From Blastobasis lacticolella (lineage: Eukaryota > Arthropoda > Insecta > Lepidoptera > Blastobasidae): a stretch of 64,000 nt of DNA. The translations under genes and the position numbers were made by a program. Positions within the stretch are counted from its first letter, which is position 1. Each line of letters starts with the position of its first letter. The notes under the pieces were generated by a model, which saw only the letters and a list, made by a program, of their open reading frames with translations, was not told the origin of the DNA and did not search any database. The stretch covers positions 14,662,501 through 14,726,500 of the forward strand of contig LR990046.1 in NCBI GenBank assembly GCA_905147135.1, read 5' to 3'. Below are positions 11,701-25,800 of this stretch, piece after piece.

Positions 11701-14700
11701 GAGATTCGTCTGGCGGGTAGAGGCAGCTCGCGAGGCGCGCGGCGGAGTTAGTCGCCTTATTGGCCGCGCTGCGCCGCCCCGCCGCTAACTAACGCTTATT
11801 AAACTTCAACAACGTTCCCGCTGATCACTTCACCTTCTTGTTTACTCTCTAAACTTAGATTAATCGCTCGCCCGACTTCGTTTGTGCTCCTATTTATCTC
11901 AACATAAAAAGTTGCAAGCGGTGCTCCTCTTGTTTCTAAAAGGCGGAGCTATTAATTCTACGGTAGTGTGTCATTTATTAGCGATAATTGTATAGAATTC
12001 GAAAGAAAAAAAAACTTATAACTTGGGTGCCAATCGATCATCGCAACGTACCTGACACGATACAAAGTTAGAAGTTCCAATTATTGTAGCAAAAGCCTTA
12101 TAATTTTGAGTCGGTGTGTGTATCAATTAAAACAGATTTCCTATTTTGCATTTTTCAAAACCTATAAATAATACTAATAAATTCCTCTTCAAACATAACA
12201 TACAACTTTGAATAAATAATCAAATACGTTTTCCGTGACTTAGTACTACAACAGTATTGCTACTTACCTAGATGATTGTTTTTGCAATTGACCTCTAAAC
12301 GACAATCGGGCTGCTTACCTAAGTATTTCGAAACGGCCGGAAGTGGCAAAGAGTAATCACGAACAAAGTCAAGTACCTACGTAATTGATAATTGTCAACT
12401 GAGTTATCCACTCGATTGAGTTTGCCTTGATTTGTTTACACTGATTTGTATGTGCCTAAGCATGATGATCATTAGGTATACGTATTGTATTTACTTACAA
12501 AACACGAATAGCGCCTGTTATGAAGACCACATTCATAAATGAGTAGGTGAGTGTAATTGCGCTGCGTTGTAAACCTTTGTTTTAGTGTCCTTTGTGTGAA
12601 TCACGGTCTCATGTGTATAGACACTATTATTCCATTGTTGATGGCTGTTTTTATGTAACTTTCTCCTTGGCTTTGCAACAGGCACCTACGCTGTTCTGTT
12701 TGTCACTTCGTTGTCTAAGCACTGAAGTAAACTTCTTCCATGAGTTGCATAACTATCGTTGCATCAGTTATCTCTTAAACCAAATTAATTGCTGCGCCGC
12801 ATTGTTGGAAAATACGTACTTTCGCTCTTTGGCCCGTATCCCACAGGGGCAATCCTCTGCCTACCCCTATATAGGTATCTATAGTGTCTAACTCTACAGT
12901 TACGCCAATTGAGAATATTCCCTGACTTTCCCTTTTTTGAGAAGGGTGTATAGCCTTCTATCATCCGAGCCTTCCAGTCATATTGGCACGATGAATACCT
13001 TCCTAATAGTTTTTCATCCATTTTTTCACAAAAATAGGAAGGCAGTATGTATAAAGGAGCTTCTAGCCGCGAGATGTCCACGTAATATTAAAAATTATGC
13101 CGTATTCCCGCGGGACCAACATTGAATTGGATATGAAAGTATCCGGCGTTAATCCAGGTTATAAAGCTGTTATATCCGTTTTTGCGTGATTGAGTAACAA
13201 ACTTCAAACATACAAGGTACATTTATTATAATATGAGTAGGATTATTGAAAAGGTGGGCTTTAAATAATTTAAAAAATATAAAGAGCCTACATTTTAGCT
13301 TATTGCATTCACATCTATCCCGTACTAAATACGTACAGAGCCGGTACGAAAGTGTGCACTGCAGGCGAGGTATGTGAAGAAACAAAGGAAGTCGTATAAA
13401 CCACGCGCGAGACAGTCACGCGAGCGCCTCGCGCGGCGTGCAGGGTGCTCCACTATCTATTGTTTTATTCCATGTTGGAACCCGCTTTTCTAGCCACTAT
13501 TTCGGTAATTCACTTGCGGCTTCGAGGATAATCTGCGATTTTCAATACATTGCCTGCCACTACGAGTATATGCAGCAGCGTATTACACGATGTTTGCGCG
13601 CCGCCGCCGGAATGGCCTCATAATGGACGTTTTGTATATCCTGTGATGTAATGCGCCCCCCCTCAGCTGACCGCCCAATGTTGACTAAAGCTAAGTCTCT
13701 ACGGCTCGACGTGCAAGTCGTGTGGCTTGCACAATGGTCAGGTGTGTTTGCTCGCCCGCTCTGTTGTTCCCTTGCTCTGCACTCTGCACCACCACCTATG
13801 AGAAATGGTCTACGTACAACCGTGGCCAGACTCGTGATTAAATTTCTAACCGCATCCTGAGTGCACAGCCTCATTATACATCATGCTTCATTATTAATAA
13901 AGCTGACCGTATTCATGTTGCGTTCATCGTCTTGGGGTATTGATTACTACGTGTGTCTAGTATTAAATTATTCTATTTATACAAGTACAGATATTACAAT
14001 GGTAAGGAAAGTTTGAAAACAAGCCAGCATAAGACGTACTGAAGCATATTTGCTGCATACAAATGTCACGAACGCTGCTCTTTACATTTGTCGCGAGTTC
14101 CGAGAAAGGATTTAAAGCGACGACCCTCCGGCCGACGCGGCTTTTCTGTGTCACAATCGGCACATCCCGGCTTTGCGTTGAAACCCAGATTAATGAGATG
14201 AGCCTTGTTCGTGGACGGGGTTAACTTGTTACGAATGACTTTCCATACTAAATGCATTCCACAAAACGAATCGCTGCCCAGGTTTTAGCAGCACACATAC
14301 ATACCGTCACGCCTTTTAGCAGTTTGGAGAATACACACACAAGCGCCATTCAAATGATGTGATTGTTTGATAGCTGACACGAAGAAAGGCTTCAACTAAA
14401 TTGGGTTTCGTAATGGAAGTTAGATGACCCTTTTTCAAGTTAAACTGTTGATTGTTAATAGAGGCAGAATGGGGAGGAAAGTTTACAATAGGGCACGTGG
14501 AAACATAACACGTTCACGTTTCGCTTTTACGCTGCCCAATCGATGTGGAAATAGATGAGGGTCGCCCGATAAGGATTGAGGGTTTATTGACGCTGAATGT
14601 CGCTGGATGCTTGCGTACTGATTTGCAGACAATACGTGCCAGCAAACAGAAACCATAGCAATACAAAACAATTTGTAACTTTATGTTTCGTTCTCCGAGT

Positions 14701-17700
14701 AAGAAGCTATTTGCGTTACATAATGATATTTATTTGTATTTAACTTGAACTGTAAAACCTTCTTATTTCCCTGGTGTTGCAATTTTTCTATACCTATTTC
14801 GTGTAACAAAAAGTAGGTCGTCGGCGTCGATTGAAATAGTCGATTACAATGACTTCATACTTTCGTGATGAATGCGGCCTTCTTGTAATACAAGACTGTC
14901 AGGCCCCCAAATAACTGTCAGATTTGAACAAATTTCTGAGCTTATGCATTTCTAATAAAGTTGAAAACTATATTTATTGCGGCTGCGGTGCCTCTATCAA
15001 CTGAGTCACGATCCGCCGCTGATGACATTTAAAGTTCACACTGATATTTGCATTGGGGAGCTCCTCGATCCATGACGTACGGCCCTTGAATTTTTATGTT
15101 GTAGCAATATTATGCGGAAAACAATGGTGCTTTAGACGATAGAAACAACAAAAGTTCTTGATTACCTCAACCTATATAAAAACCTGTTCACAACAACATT
15201 GATCGTAAATTTAAGTTTTGTATTTGTTCATATTAAATTGAAAGATAATTATGTTGCTGCAGCGAACAATACGTTACATAAAATAGTTACAGTGGTGACT
15301 TAGTTAAATGCAGTCTGCGGTACAATAGCAGTAATTCGGCGGGTTGAAATCCGCGCCACCTAATTAGCCGGGCGTTTGCGTGCGCCGCTGCAGCCGGTCA
15401 AAGGATTCGCCGCTCATTACGCGCGTACAGCCCCCGGTCAACCTCAGACTGTCACTGCTAACTAACTACAGCACCGGTGCTAGATTTTAACGTAGTGGAA
15501 AGTCAAAATTTAAATTATGGCCATGCCTTTACGAAGATAGGGCGAAGCCAGTCACGGAACAGACACGGGCGGGCAGTGCGATGCGATGTTCGCGGAAGGC
15601 GATAACATCGCGTGAGAGGCGGCCGCCGTCAGGGCTGCTCGCCGTTCGAACATGGCGTTACACGCATTACTCTAAGCAAGTAACTCGTTGCGGCCTCGAC
15701 AATTATTCCGTCCTGTCGATTGAATGATTACCAATTAATTCGTGTTTTGTAATAACGATAAGAAATTATTTGCAGTAGAGTTTACGAGTAGCTATCGCGT
15801 GTAAATTTGCATATTGAGCACAGTTTGTAACAGCCCTGCTAGCGGCGCACGGTCGGCTTGCCGTGGGCCGCGTGCCGGCGAACTCGGGCGGACGATTCGT
15901 CACGCTGCGTTAATGGGCGCGCAGCACGCCACACTTGACTATCTGCCACTATCCCTCCGCTATCCGCCAGCCTTGGCCATCCTCGTCCCCCCGCGCGACC
16001 CCGAGTCAATAACTTTTAAAGCACGACCGACCCGCTTGCTGCCATTTTTAACTAAATTTGATAGTGGTACTCTTGGAAAACTAAATATGTTGCTGCTTTA
16101 CATATGTATCTATCGTCTTTGTATCCTTAAAAAATAACACAAACTTTAACAATACGAGTTGGTTGATATTCATATAGAGTATTATGCCCGCAATGCTAAC
16201 GTTCAATTGCGACACAATGGTCATATCACAACACTGTTAAAAATGTTAGACAATAGAAGTAAATTGGGGACATTTTAGTTGATTGTGTACCATAGAAAAG
16301 CGTATCGATTTCTTAATTACAAATAGTTTCATGTTATACAAATATTACTTTGACGGGTATACTCATTTTATCAGTAAACTCTGGCAAGCTGGTTTGTTCA
16401 GTATTATTATTGGCAGTATAAGGTTTCATCAATAACCAATTGACAAAAGCACATGGTTTACGCATGTAACCGTATATGTGGGCGTGAATGGGGGTGGCAG
16501 ATGGCCGCCGGCGCGGCGCGCGGTGCAGGCCATCGGGGCGCTGATTAAACTTAATTAACTGAAGCCGTTTACACGCTGCGGGACGGCCCGCCACGCCGCG
16601 TAGGGCATCGGTCACCGACATCGCTGCTCTAAACCTGTTAGCGGACTCGCGCGACATACGGCGCCCTAGTAGCTGGCTGCCCTGCATTCTGCGACTACAA
16701 TACGTTGAATTCCCGATGCATCGTCCGGGTCGTCCGGATTGCAGAACGAGTTTCATGATTTATTTAGTAAGGATTAGGTAACGGTGAAGTTGTACGGTAG
16801 CCCTTGCCATCGGGCCGGCGAGCGTCGCGGTGTCTGGCGGGGCGCGCGCGGGCCGCGTGCAGTGGGATTTATCGCCGCGCCTCACGCAGCCGGCCGCCAC
16901 GGCCGCCCGCCGCCCGCTGCCCACTTTTATCGCCCGCCGAAACACGGCCAGCGCGTTAATTTGTTTGTTCTGACGCCTTCGAGCTAATGAATCGCCCCAA
17001 GCCGGACCCTATCCGCGACCCTAACACAATTAAACGTTTACACCCTTAAAATGTTACAGACCTACAAATAAACCGTTAATCACGTTGTTTGACCTAAACC
17101 CACGGAGTTTTCAATCAGACTCGGGATTTAGTGCGTGACCCATAAGAGAATTTACGAGGTTTCGTTGTATAAAACGCCGCTGCACTACGTTAGGCTGTTA
17201 TTGCGTTCATTAATCAACACATAATAACGGTTCTATGTTGCAAATTTTAAACGTGGCATCAAAGAGTTGATGTGTAATAAATATGTAGAGCGGACTGATT
17301 TAGCACTAGTGAATCAGAGGCGGCGAGCTCAGGTGAGGTCGAATTCCTGTGCGCGCCGCACCGCCCTACCTGCGCCGCCCGAAATACTCGGCGCGCGCGC
17401 CGCCCGCCGCCCGCGCTGCGTCGGTATTTTCGGCAGATACTCGCACTTTACGCAAACATCCCGCGTTATGAATACGCGGAGGAGTACCACGTAAAACACC
17501 TCATAAATAACTCATTTATTTACAGAGATGAAAGATCACACATGTTGTGACAAAGTTAGAACACTTCAAATGTCATGCTATTTTATAATGTAGTCGTTAT
17601 GTGCGTACTAATTGATAATATGTGTTTGCAAACTTATTCAAAGGAATGAATGAATTATGTTTGTTGCAACAGCACGAAACATATTTATCATGATTGCTTC

Positions 17701-19260
17701 AAAATCAAAATATTTACTGCATTCATACATTGCTTTACCTACATGTATAACAACCATCTAGAGTATACTTATTACCGTTACCGTTAACATACGCTTTGGG
17801 TACTTTTACAGTTACTGTGAACGCTTGTTCGTTTTGTTTGGTTCACCACTTAATTAGGTACTGGTCGTAAAACTGTCTTCCTCATCTTATATTTACCGCG
17901 TTTGCCCTTTTTATTATCCGATTACATGGGCCGGGCGGTTTGCGAGGCGCCGCCGTGCGAAGGGGGAGCCGTTTCATTTGTTTCTTCAGAAATTGCTCGA
18001 GACGATCCCCGCTCGCCTTGCGCCACGGACGGAACAGCGATTCCCACCGAGCACACATTACCCCGTAATTAGCTAAGATTGTTGTCGCACTCCGCCGGCG
18101 CTGTCAAATCGCGTAATTAATGCTCACGCCGATATGATTACGGTCCACCAGTTTTATCAGGACACTCCGCTGGGAGATGCGCGTGCCGTAGCGTATAAAT
18201 AATGCGCGTATCCTATGAAGCTTCGTTAAATTACTGCAAATTGTTGGACGTATGTATGGTGTCCGGCAGAATTTAAACGCATCAACCCTTTCCAGTTACG
18301 GGCGATTAATGTCTTAGAGGCAGACGTTCGGGGACATTCCTAAACCAAAAATGGTCAGCGGCATGTTCGTTTCAAATATGGTCATCTCGAACCCACTGGC
18401 CAAGCGTGTATATATAGCTTATGTATGTATGAGGAGGCTCATCGACGGATGGTTGCTGTTGCGACGGACGGCAGTTGCTGATGATGATCAAACGAAATGA
18501 TGTCAAATCTGTATGTCACGTCGGCTATTCGAATCAGATGCCTCGCCGTAATAGAGCGCCCCGCCTATTTGATGCAGTAGTGGCCTGCGTTTAGCAAGTT
18601 ACTAGTGTACAGATTTGGTGTGTTGCGAGTGGCAGGCACGAGGGCGTATAGGTCCGCTTCGCAATTAGTAGGGCACTCGACGTCTCGCCGCCATCGCATC
18701 GCAGCAGCGGCCTGCGGAGTGCGGATGCTCTCGTGTGTCGCCGCGCAAATTAAAACGCACCACTCGACCAGCTCGCAACGCCCATCAAACCGCGCTATTC
18801 GTTTATTGAGCCCGTAAAAAACCTCCACCTAGTTGGGGTATCACACAAATAGATACCACACAGTCTGTAGGTACGCTAGTTACTAATGCTACGATTGTAA
18901 TGTAATAATATTAATGTATCATCGTTCGTATTGCCAAATCACAATGAAGCTAATTTGGCCCCTAATCAAATATGTAATAGGCGGTTAGTCTTATAAATAT
19001 ACCTCGATATAGAAGGGTTTGGATCCTTATTGGGCCGTTTGCAACTTGTTGGAGGTAAGGCGGTAAGAAGCGAAAGATTTGTAGTTGAGCCCCCGACGCG
19101 CACCCGCCCAGTTTTCTCCGCAGAGACTGAGCAGGCACGGACTCGGTTTAGTTTCAAAAGGGCAATAAAGAGGCACACGTTACGATTTCGTTTAACTTTT
19201 CCAGCACTCTCATTGTCTGTTAAGTATGTATGTAAAGTTTAGTTCACTTGCTTTTTACCA
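8786..19260. other. Long non-coding stretch with GC-rich TAATTA islands
   Basis: About 10.5 kb with no frame I can support as coding. AT-rich background is broken by short GC-rich islands at about 9380-9480, 10255-10350, 10905-11050, 11205-11365, 11720-11790, 15340-15430, 15545-15660, 15830-16010, 16490-16700, 16795-16945, 17330-17430 and 17930-18080. Many are bordered by TAATTA, AATTAA or GTAATTA. Frames crossing them are open on both strands and rich in R, A, P and G, as expected from composition alone. The islands could be conserved regulatory elements of a developmental gene. Confidence 0.45.
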
Positions 19261-19415
19261 TCATCATTACAGCCTACAACAGTCCAGGACAGGACTAAGG
19301 ACTTCTCCCATGAAAGGGGAGGGTATTGCCATAATCTCCACGCTTGGCAGGCGGATTGGAGATCGCAGTGTTATAAATATATCAATGGAAAATGCTGCTG
19401 AATTTTTACCATGAT
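19261..19415 (-). repeat. Dispersed retroelement-derived repeat, copy 1
   Basis: Shares ATTGCCATAATCTCCACGCT, TGGCAGGCGG.TTGGAGATCG and AATGCTGCTG with the copy at 30906-31110, and is inverted relative to the copy at 32205-32400. The + strand starts ATCATTACAGCC..CAACAGTCCA, which reads on the minus strand as a TGGACTGTTG..GGCTGTAATGAT 3' end. It is non-coding. Confidence 0.7.
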
Positions 19416-20528
19416 ATACAAAAACCTAAAACAAAATTAAGAGAAACAAAAAGCCTGTCCGATAGAATGAGGTTTTGTTGGTGGCATTCGAATCTATTCA
19501 TCCTAATTGTTTTAAGCAAATATTATAAAAAAACAAGAAATTGATTTTTTAAACTGAGGAAGTTTATTTTGACACCACGGTGTTGCATTTTTGTTTGATT
19601 GGCACGTGGAGTGATTATGTGCGAATGTGCCGTGAAACACTAGGTGTGGCAAACCGAGGACAAAGCGAAATGGTGCATTCCGGGATGGCTGTGTAAAAAG
19701 ACTGAATTTCTAAACAGATATTTTGTATAGAGCGTCGACGCCAGGTGGGGCCGGGGGCGGTCCCGCGGGCGCGGCCCGTTGTAATCGAGAGCGCCCGCGG
19801 GCCGATAATTGTGGCGCCCGCGAAACCGCGTAAATCATGCCCGCTGTTACTCTCCATTACCTCGCGCGGCTCGCCCTAATGCCGGACCGACTCGCGAGGA
19901 TTCTCGCCGCGGCCGCCGCTGGCTTTTGTTGTCGCTCCTCGTTTAGCGGCCCGCTATCAACTAAACACTCCCTTCGGTAAACCACACTACACGCCGACCT
20001 TGTACGCGCGTGTGTGCCAGTTTTTTTTTATATCCTTTTTATGATCTCTCGCAACGCCGTCTACATCAGCTGTTTAGGCATTTTTCGACCAATTGTAATT
20101 TGTCTTCTGGAATCTGCATTTTTATGACTTCACACTTTGTTGTAAATTGTCTATTTCGCTTGTCGTTCGTCAGATATTCGTACTTACTTCATTGTATTTT
20201 TAACGGATTCCTATTAATATCGCAAACGAAGCGAATGCATCTGTGATGTGATGGCGTTTGTATCTACTAAACTACATAGTGTCTACAGATTATATACTGC
20301 CCAAAATAAAATAAACACTTGTAAATTATGATATTTAATAATTTTGAAGCATCAATCATTTCTATAGTGTTACCAAACATTTTGGAAGTTTAACAGTCGC
20401 TTAGTTTTTGAATTAAACCATATAAGCATTGAGTTTTTCGAACATCCCAATTTGCACTGTTAAGGTGATTTAAAGTCAACTTAAGTGTGGATCCTTTTCG
20501 AGTATTCTAACTTGCCTAAATAAACATT
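19416..20528. other. Non-coding with one GC-rich island
   Basis: A GC-rich island lies at about 19735-19930. The rest is AT-rich. No supported gene. Confidence 0.45.
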
Positions 20529-20810
20529 GTGAAGGAGCTATGGCGAGGATTCGAAGACACGTGGACCTGCAAAGCCAGGGTCAGAGCCATAACATTGCTT
20601 GAAAAGTGCCATTCGCATTGGAATCGATTTCAAGAGACTGGGAATGAAACCAGAAGACAGGTTTCTGGCAGAATTCTTGCAGCCACCTCACAGGAAGACC
20701 ACTATGTACGTTTGACTGCGCGCAGAAACCGACTCGTACCCGCCCGCTCCAAACAGAACATTTTGTGCCAGACGAACGGGTAAACGCATTACATGAGTGT
20801 TTGCGCAATT
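20529..20810 (+). pseudogene. Tc1-like transposase fragment
   Basis: A frame at 20529-20783 ends with GRILAATSQEDHYVRLTARR then NRLVPARS. This matches the helix-turn-helix/linker region of Tc1-family transposases (usually GRPR.TT..EDRYIR..A.RNR...A..L). The catalytic part is missing. The same segment, beginning from GGTTTCTGGCAG, occurs inverted within 20985-21365, so two relics of one family sit head to head across about 175 bp. Confidence 0.65.
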
Positions 20811-20856
20811 AGTACCACATGGAATTTTATGACCTCCTTAATATAACGTTTACTAG

Positions 20857-20884
20857 TATTTATTTATTTATTTATTTATTTATA
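20857..20884. repeat. (TTTA)n microsatellite
   Basis: About six or seven tandem TTTA units lie between the two inverted Tc1 relics. Confidence 0.85.
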
Positions 20885-20984
20885 CTTCATGCACAAACAG
20901 TACATTGGCGGACTTAAAGCTAAAATAGTATTCTGGACCTCGGTGAACTCCTGTGAGCTCAGTTATAGCTAGAGAGATTCTTGC

Positions 20985-21365
20985 CACACCCTTTCATTAG
21001 TACCTCCAAATCTGCCCAGTTCGTGAATACAAGCATCCGAATATCGCTCACATTCCCGTTTTCCATCTCTAATGCGACGGTTATGATAAAAAATAATCAC
21101 TTTACACTCATCTGTGAACAATATTCAGCTCCATTTACTCGTGCCCCTTTCCAAATGCTCCCTTGCGTATAATAATTGGTTTGCATTATGTGCACAAGTC
21201 AATGAATCTGCGCTACACTTCGCCTGGAGGACTGCTGGTATTTATGCCACCGATCTCTAATCATTTGGACACTAATGCTTTGTACCCGTCGTCTGGCACA
21301 TACGGTTTTGTGCATAGAGTGAAGTGGTTGCTCGAATCCTGCCAGAAACCCGTCCTCTAGTTATA
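20985..21365 (-). pseudogene. Tc1-like transposase fragment, inverted copy
   Basis: Translating the minus strand gives FTDECKVIIF, then RRIRDGKRECERYSDACIHE and RFGGTNERVW. This is the Tc1 catalytic region around the second aspartate (usually FTDES.F..., RR..GERY...C.....GG.SVMVWG). Upstream on the same strand is the linker segment with GGTTTCTGGCAG shared with 20529-20810. Stops and frame changes break it. The catalytic aspartate of FTDE is present but the rest of the DDE domain is missing. Confidence 0.7.
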
Positions 21366-22511
21366 CTGCCAGTCTTTAGAAATATACAATAGTTACTCAA
21401 TTTAGTGACAGAATATTGTCATTTTTGTGCTTGATATTTCAACGTCGCACGATACTATTGTAAGATAAATTATTGCCTCGACTTTCTTGGCTTTTTCAAT
21501 GACTTGACAAGTTTGAGTGAGCTGCAAGGCTGAGGGTGCAATTTAGTACAGGATTGGTGCAGTAAAATAATTCAAGCTCAATAAATACATAAAGTTCACT
21601 GCACTTGGGCAAGCCTCTTGTTACTAGTTCAATATTAGGATGTCGAGGGCTGCACCACTTGTCACGACAAGGACGTCGATGTAGTAAAGACATGCGAGCT
21701 TTTTAAAACAAACTTTATCTGCTCTATAAAACAGAAGGAAGGTGTGCGATAAAACGATCGCGTGACTTAGGCCCGACCGGGGCGCCGGCGAATGCCATGA
21801 TTAGGCGAGACTTTTTGTGCTCAAGCTGGGTACATTGCTAAATACACACGGCCAAACTTTACATACCAACGTACATGAGGAACACATTACTTGCGAGTGT
21901 TTGATGTACGTATGGGAGGCAAATGCATCCAGGTAGTGAGCAGCGAAGTGCGCCAGGCGAAGTGGTACTAGCTGGCACTATGAACTTATCGGCGTGACGT
22001 CAGCAAGTGGGCGGTGCCGACGTAGAAGCATGTAGATCGCGAAATTGATTGCATGTTATCTGATGGAGCACGGGTTCTTCGCTAGCGTTTAATACTGGCG
22101 TCCGGGGCGCACGCGATGCTTTTGACAGGAGATCGGCTGCGCCTCCATCGCCCCCTCGCGGTAATTACCGCGGCGCTGTGCAGCGGGGCCGGTGTGCAGC
22201 GGCGACGTCGCCGGCCGGGCACACACGCCGCCCCCGGTAATTACGAATGCCGCTTAGCCGTGAACGGGGACCGACCATTGCCTACCGTAAAGACAATACC
22301 TCTGTCGTTTCTATGACAACTACACGACAATTAAAACAGCCGAGCCAGAGTAAGCAAGCATGCTGTGATTACAGCATTCATCATTTTAATTTCTGACACA
22401 GATTAATATGAAATTACCAGATTGGCCCAGTAACTTGTGATGGTGAAACTGTTGAAAACAAGAGGAAAAACAAATGGATACACTGTCTACCTAATCGTAC
22501 TTATCTAAATA
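21366..22511. other. Non-coding with a GC-rich island
   Basis: A GC-rich island at about 22090-22270 contains GGTAATTACCGCGG and CCGGTAATTACG. No frame is supported. Confidence 0.45.
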
Positions 22512-22832
22512 ATATTAGACGCTTATAATAATTATCTTGGCCTCAATATCCCAGTTGTGCACTAGCGCATAAGGGCCCAGGGTCCGCCTTGACCATGAAC
22601 TAGGATTGTACAGCGACTGCCGACAGACTTCCGTGGCACTGTTCCAGATTGAATCATGTTACATGAATATGCAGATTTCCTCACGATGTTATCCCTGTAA
22701 GAGCATCGCTTAGTGTTCAACTAATGTACCATAACTCATAAAAAGTTGCACATGGCGGCACTGGGGATCGAACTCGCTACCTCTCGCTTACAAGTCGGAT
22801 CGGCTACCGATGCTCTTGCATATTAGACGCTT
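22512..22832 (-). mobile_element. tRNA-derived SINE with 13-bp target duplication
   Basis: The element occupies 22525-22819. It is flanked by ATATTAGACGCTT at 22512-22524 and again at 22820-22832, a perfect 13-bp target-site duplication as left by LINE-mediated insertion. On the minus strand the tRNA-like head is next to 22819 (GAGCATCGGTAGCCGATCCG, ACTTGTAAGCGAGAGG, B box region GAGTTCGATCCCC) and the AATTATTAT tail is at 22525. It belongs to the family of 6240-6575 and has diverged by substitutions and small deletions. Confidence 0.85.
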
Positions 22833-25800
22833 TCATTTGCGTCTAATATGCAGGAGGACAAATCAATAAATGAAAGCTTCTACTTAAAGCTTTTATCGAT
22901 GGAAATCGAAGACGACAAAATGAAGTGATCCGAGTGCGCCACATTTCCATATTGTAATATTAATTGATGTTAAATTAAAAACCAAATAAGAGTTCCGGCG
23001 AGGTTTCCGCCGACCATTAGTTGAAGTGTCGATGTTGCGACATGAATTGAATTGAAAAGGTTTGTTTAATGGCCGGGCCGGGGTGGGTGCTGGAGTTTCA
23101 GTAATTTGATTGGCGGGAGCCGGCCGGCGCGCCGCGCCCGCGCCAGCCGCCAGCCAAGACTGCGCTAATTGCCCCGCGCAATATAGAAACAATGACAAAA
23201 CTTCGGCGCTCGACCCCTCGCCTCTCGCTCTTTTATTTATTTAAAATTCACTTACTCCACTCTGAGATTGTTATCCAGACGAGTTACGTTTGTCGTTACG
23301 AGAACAAGAAAATTCAATTATTTTTTCATTTAACTATTCGCCTTCAGCGCGGCCCGAGATATTTGTACGGTTTTGATGAGTAAACAGATGTCACCCATCG
23401 ACAGTTTAATTACCTTGAGGCGCGCGGCCCGAGGGCGCGGCGGGTCGTCGCGGTAATTGATAGCGACGTGTGATGGACGCGCGCCGGAGTATATTGCACC
23501 GCCAGGGACTGCGCCATACATGCCCATCGTGTCTACGTAATACATAGATACATCGTACACGTCCTCCTTTGCAGACGGTCTCATTTTCTTTTTTTATTCT
23601 TTGACGAAATGATATAGGACGCATATTTTGTCCGTCCGCCTCCTTAATTCAGTACACCATTGTTTGGGTATGGTGGCTGCTTGTTCATGCACTGTTGACA
23701 TTTGGCCAAAACAAACTCACCTAGTCTCGAGCTTTACTCTGCAAACTAAGCTCGCCCTAAACTTTTAAGGCTCGCTTAATAACGCAGCAATTTGAGGGTA
23801 CCCCTCTTTGTTTACTTTCTTGCTTTGCTAAGGTGATTTGATGATTTGACTTATTCAACCTGTTGGAATTGTTCGCGCCGCTGACGCAGTTGACTCTTAT
23901 TTGCACAGACGAATTATTAATGTACCTACGCAGAGATGTGTTCTCAGTTGGCAGGAAATTAAATATGTTCTCAGTGGCAGGAAATTAAGTATGGTAAAAG
24001 GAAAATATTTCTACAGATATGTTTATACGAACAGACATTACGTTAATTACTTAATCCTTTAAAATGTTTGTTATGTCGGGAGTTTTTTGCCGAGGAGCGG
24101 ATGTTTCCATGTTTTGTTTGTATTGAATGAAAGCGAGCTCCGCGGCTCGGCGCCGGCCGCGGCAAAGCTCGGTTTCACTAGCGACTGCCCGTGGTCGTCG
24201 GTGAAACTAACGTAAGTTTCTCTCGTGAAAGCCACGCAACCAGTCTCTATCTATCGCTACTAATTCACTGTATATACTTTATTTTTATATGCAATATTAA
24301 ACGGCCTAATAATTCTCGCTAACATTTAAAATTGTAGTAATTATCACGAATCGCTACCGTTATGTTCCTTTCCTTGAGTGCAATTAACTTAACATTAAAT
24401 ACTTAGATCCCGGACATATTCGTCACTTTGCAACTGTCGTCGCAAATACGCAATAAAATATATTTAGTGCACTTTCGTCTAGTGACGAAACTGGCTTGTC
24501 AGTAGGTTTATCCGCAACATGCATCAGTAAAAAATTTAAAAGACGCGAAAATTCACGAGTGAAGGGGTGGTTTCACAGTAACCTGTATAGGTTTATGAAT
24601 AATCCAAATACTTGCGACAAGTTTACGGGCTGAGTAGTAAAACCGCGCCGGTACACAGAGCTCGTAATTTTGTGGCTGCAGTACATAAAGTTGAGATAAT
24701 GGTCACATATGAAAGGTCGGTGTTATTGCTAAGTGATATTGATTGGCGGCGGCGGCGGCCGTCGCGGGCGGCGCGAGAGCCGTGTTTTTATTGGCGCGAC
24801 ACGTCCTCGGCGCCGCCGACGTCCTCCCGCGGGACACTGGCCGTACTTCCGAACGGAGATATTTATAGCCGCCCCAGAAGCCGCTCTCTTACCTAATGTA
24901 ACGTTTTATGGTGGCCCTTATTACGGTCGCTTCACCGGTACCGTCTTTTTGCCGCACCGAACTCCCGGTGAGAAATTTTATTTATTCAATCGCGTCAGAT
25001 AAATTCTACATTTTGTGCGGTAAGCAATATAGGAAGAAGCTTCCTTCGCTGTCGACAGCGAGCCGTTCGATGGTCACTAGTGGCTCGCAAAAACGCCACT
25101 TGGAAAATATTCTTTGCGGCAATCGTAAATTCGGCGTCTCCCCAGGGCCCGGCCGCCGCTGCCGCGCCGCCGCCCGCGCCGCATACGCTAATCGCGCTCC
25201 ACGCCACCCCGCCGCCGCCGCGCCGCGCCGCTGTGCATCCCGCCGTAATGGCCGCGAGAAAGCCTCTTTTGTTGCGCCAGCGATTTGTTATATCTCGCCG
25301 CCTTGCCGAGATACCTGCTTTGACTCGCGTAATTGTTCTTTCGAATCGGTGGCGGTTCTGTTGTGTTTAAACTGCTTTGTCACTTAAGTCTGTTTAGTCG
25401 TCCTCCCCGTTTATGTAAATCCTATTTGTGAGCCGCGGCTCATTGTTGATCGTCAGCATCATTACCATGAAGTTATTGTATTTGCTTATGGGTTTGTTTC
25501 GTGGCGATTAATGAAGTCTACTGAATCTTCAGTGTTTTCTGAATGAGCATCGCATGTAGGCGAATGTAGCAGGGAGCCGGCCACGCTCCGGCGCGCGGCG
25601 GCCGTTCACCCGCCGCTGTCGTGCTCGGCTTGTGCTCGCGACTTGCTGCTCGGCGACCATCACTTCCTACATGCATTCTATCGCATCACACGTACTTGAT
25701 CTCATTGTTTCACATTACAGCACACGCAGCATTTTTAAATAGTCTCGTAGTAGAAGAGTCTTGACTGTCACGTCCCGTGTCCGTAATTCGTCAACTTTAA

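Noticed and set aside
24612..25387. Overlapping frames of 89-159 codons on both strands
   Set aside because: They follow a GC-rich island, consist of R/A/P-rich translation, and contradict each other by strand.
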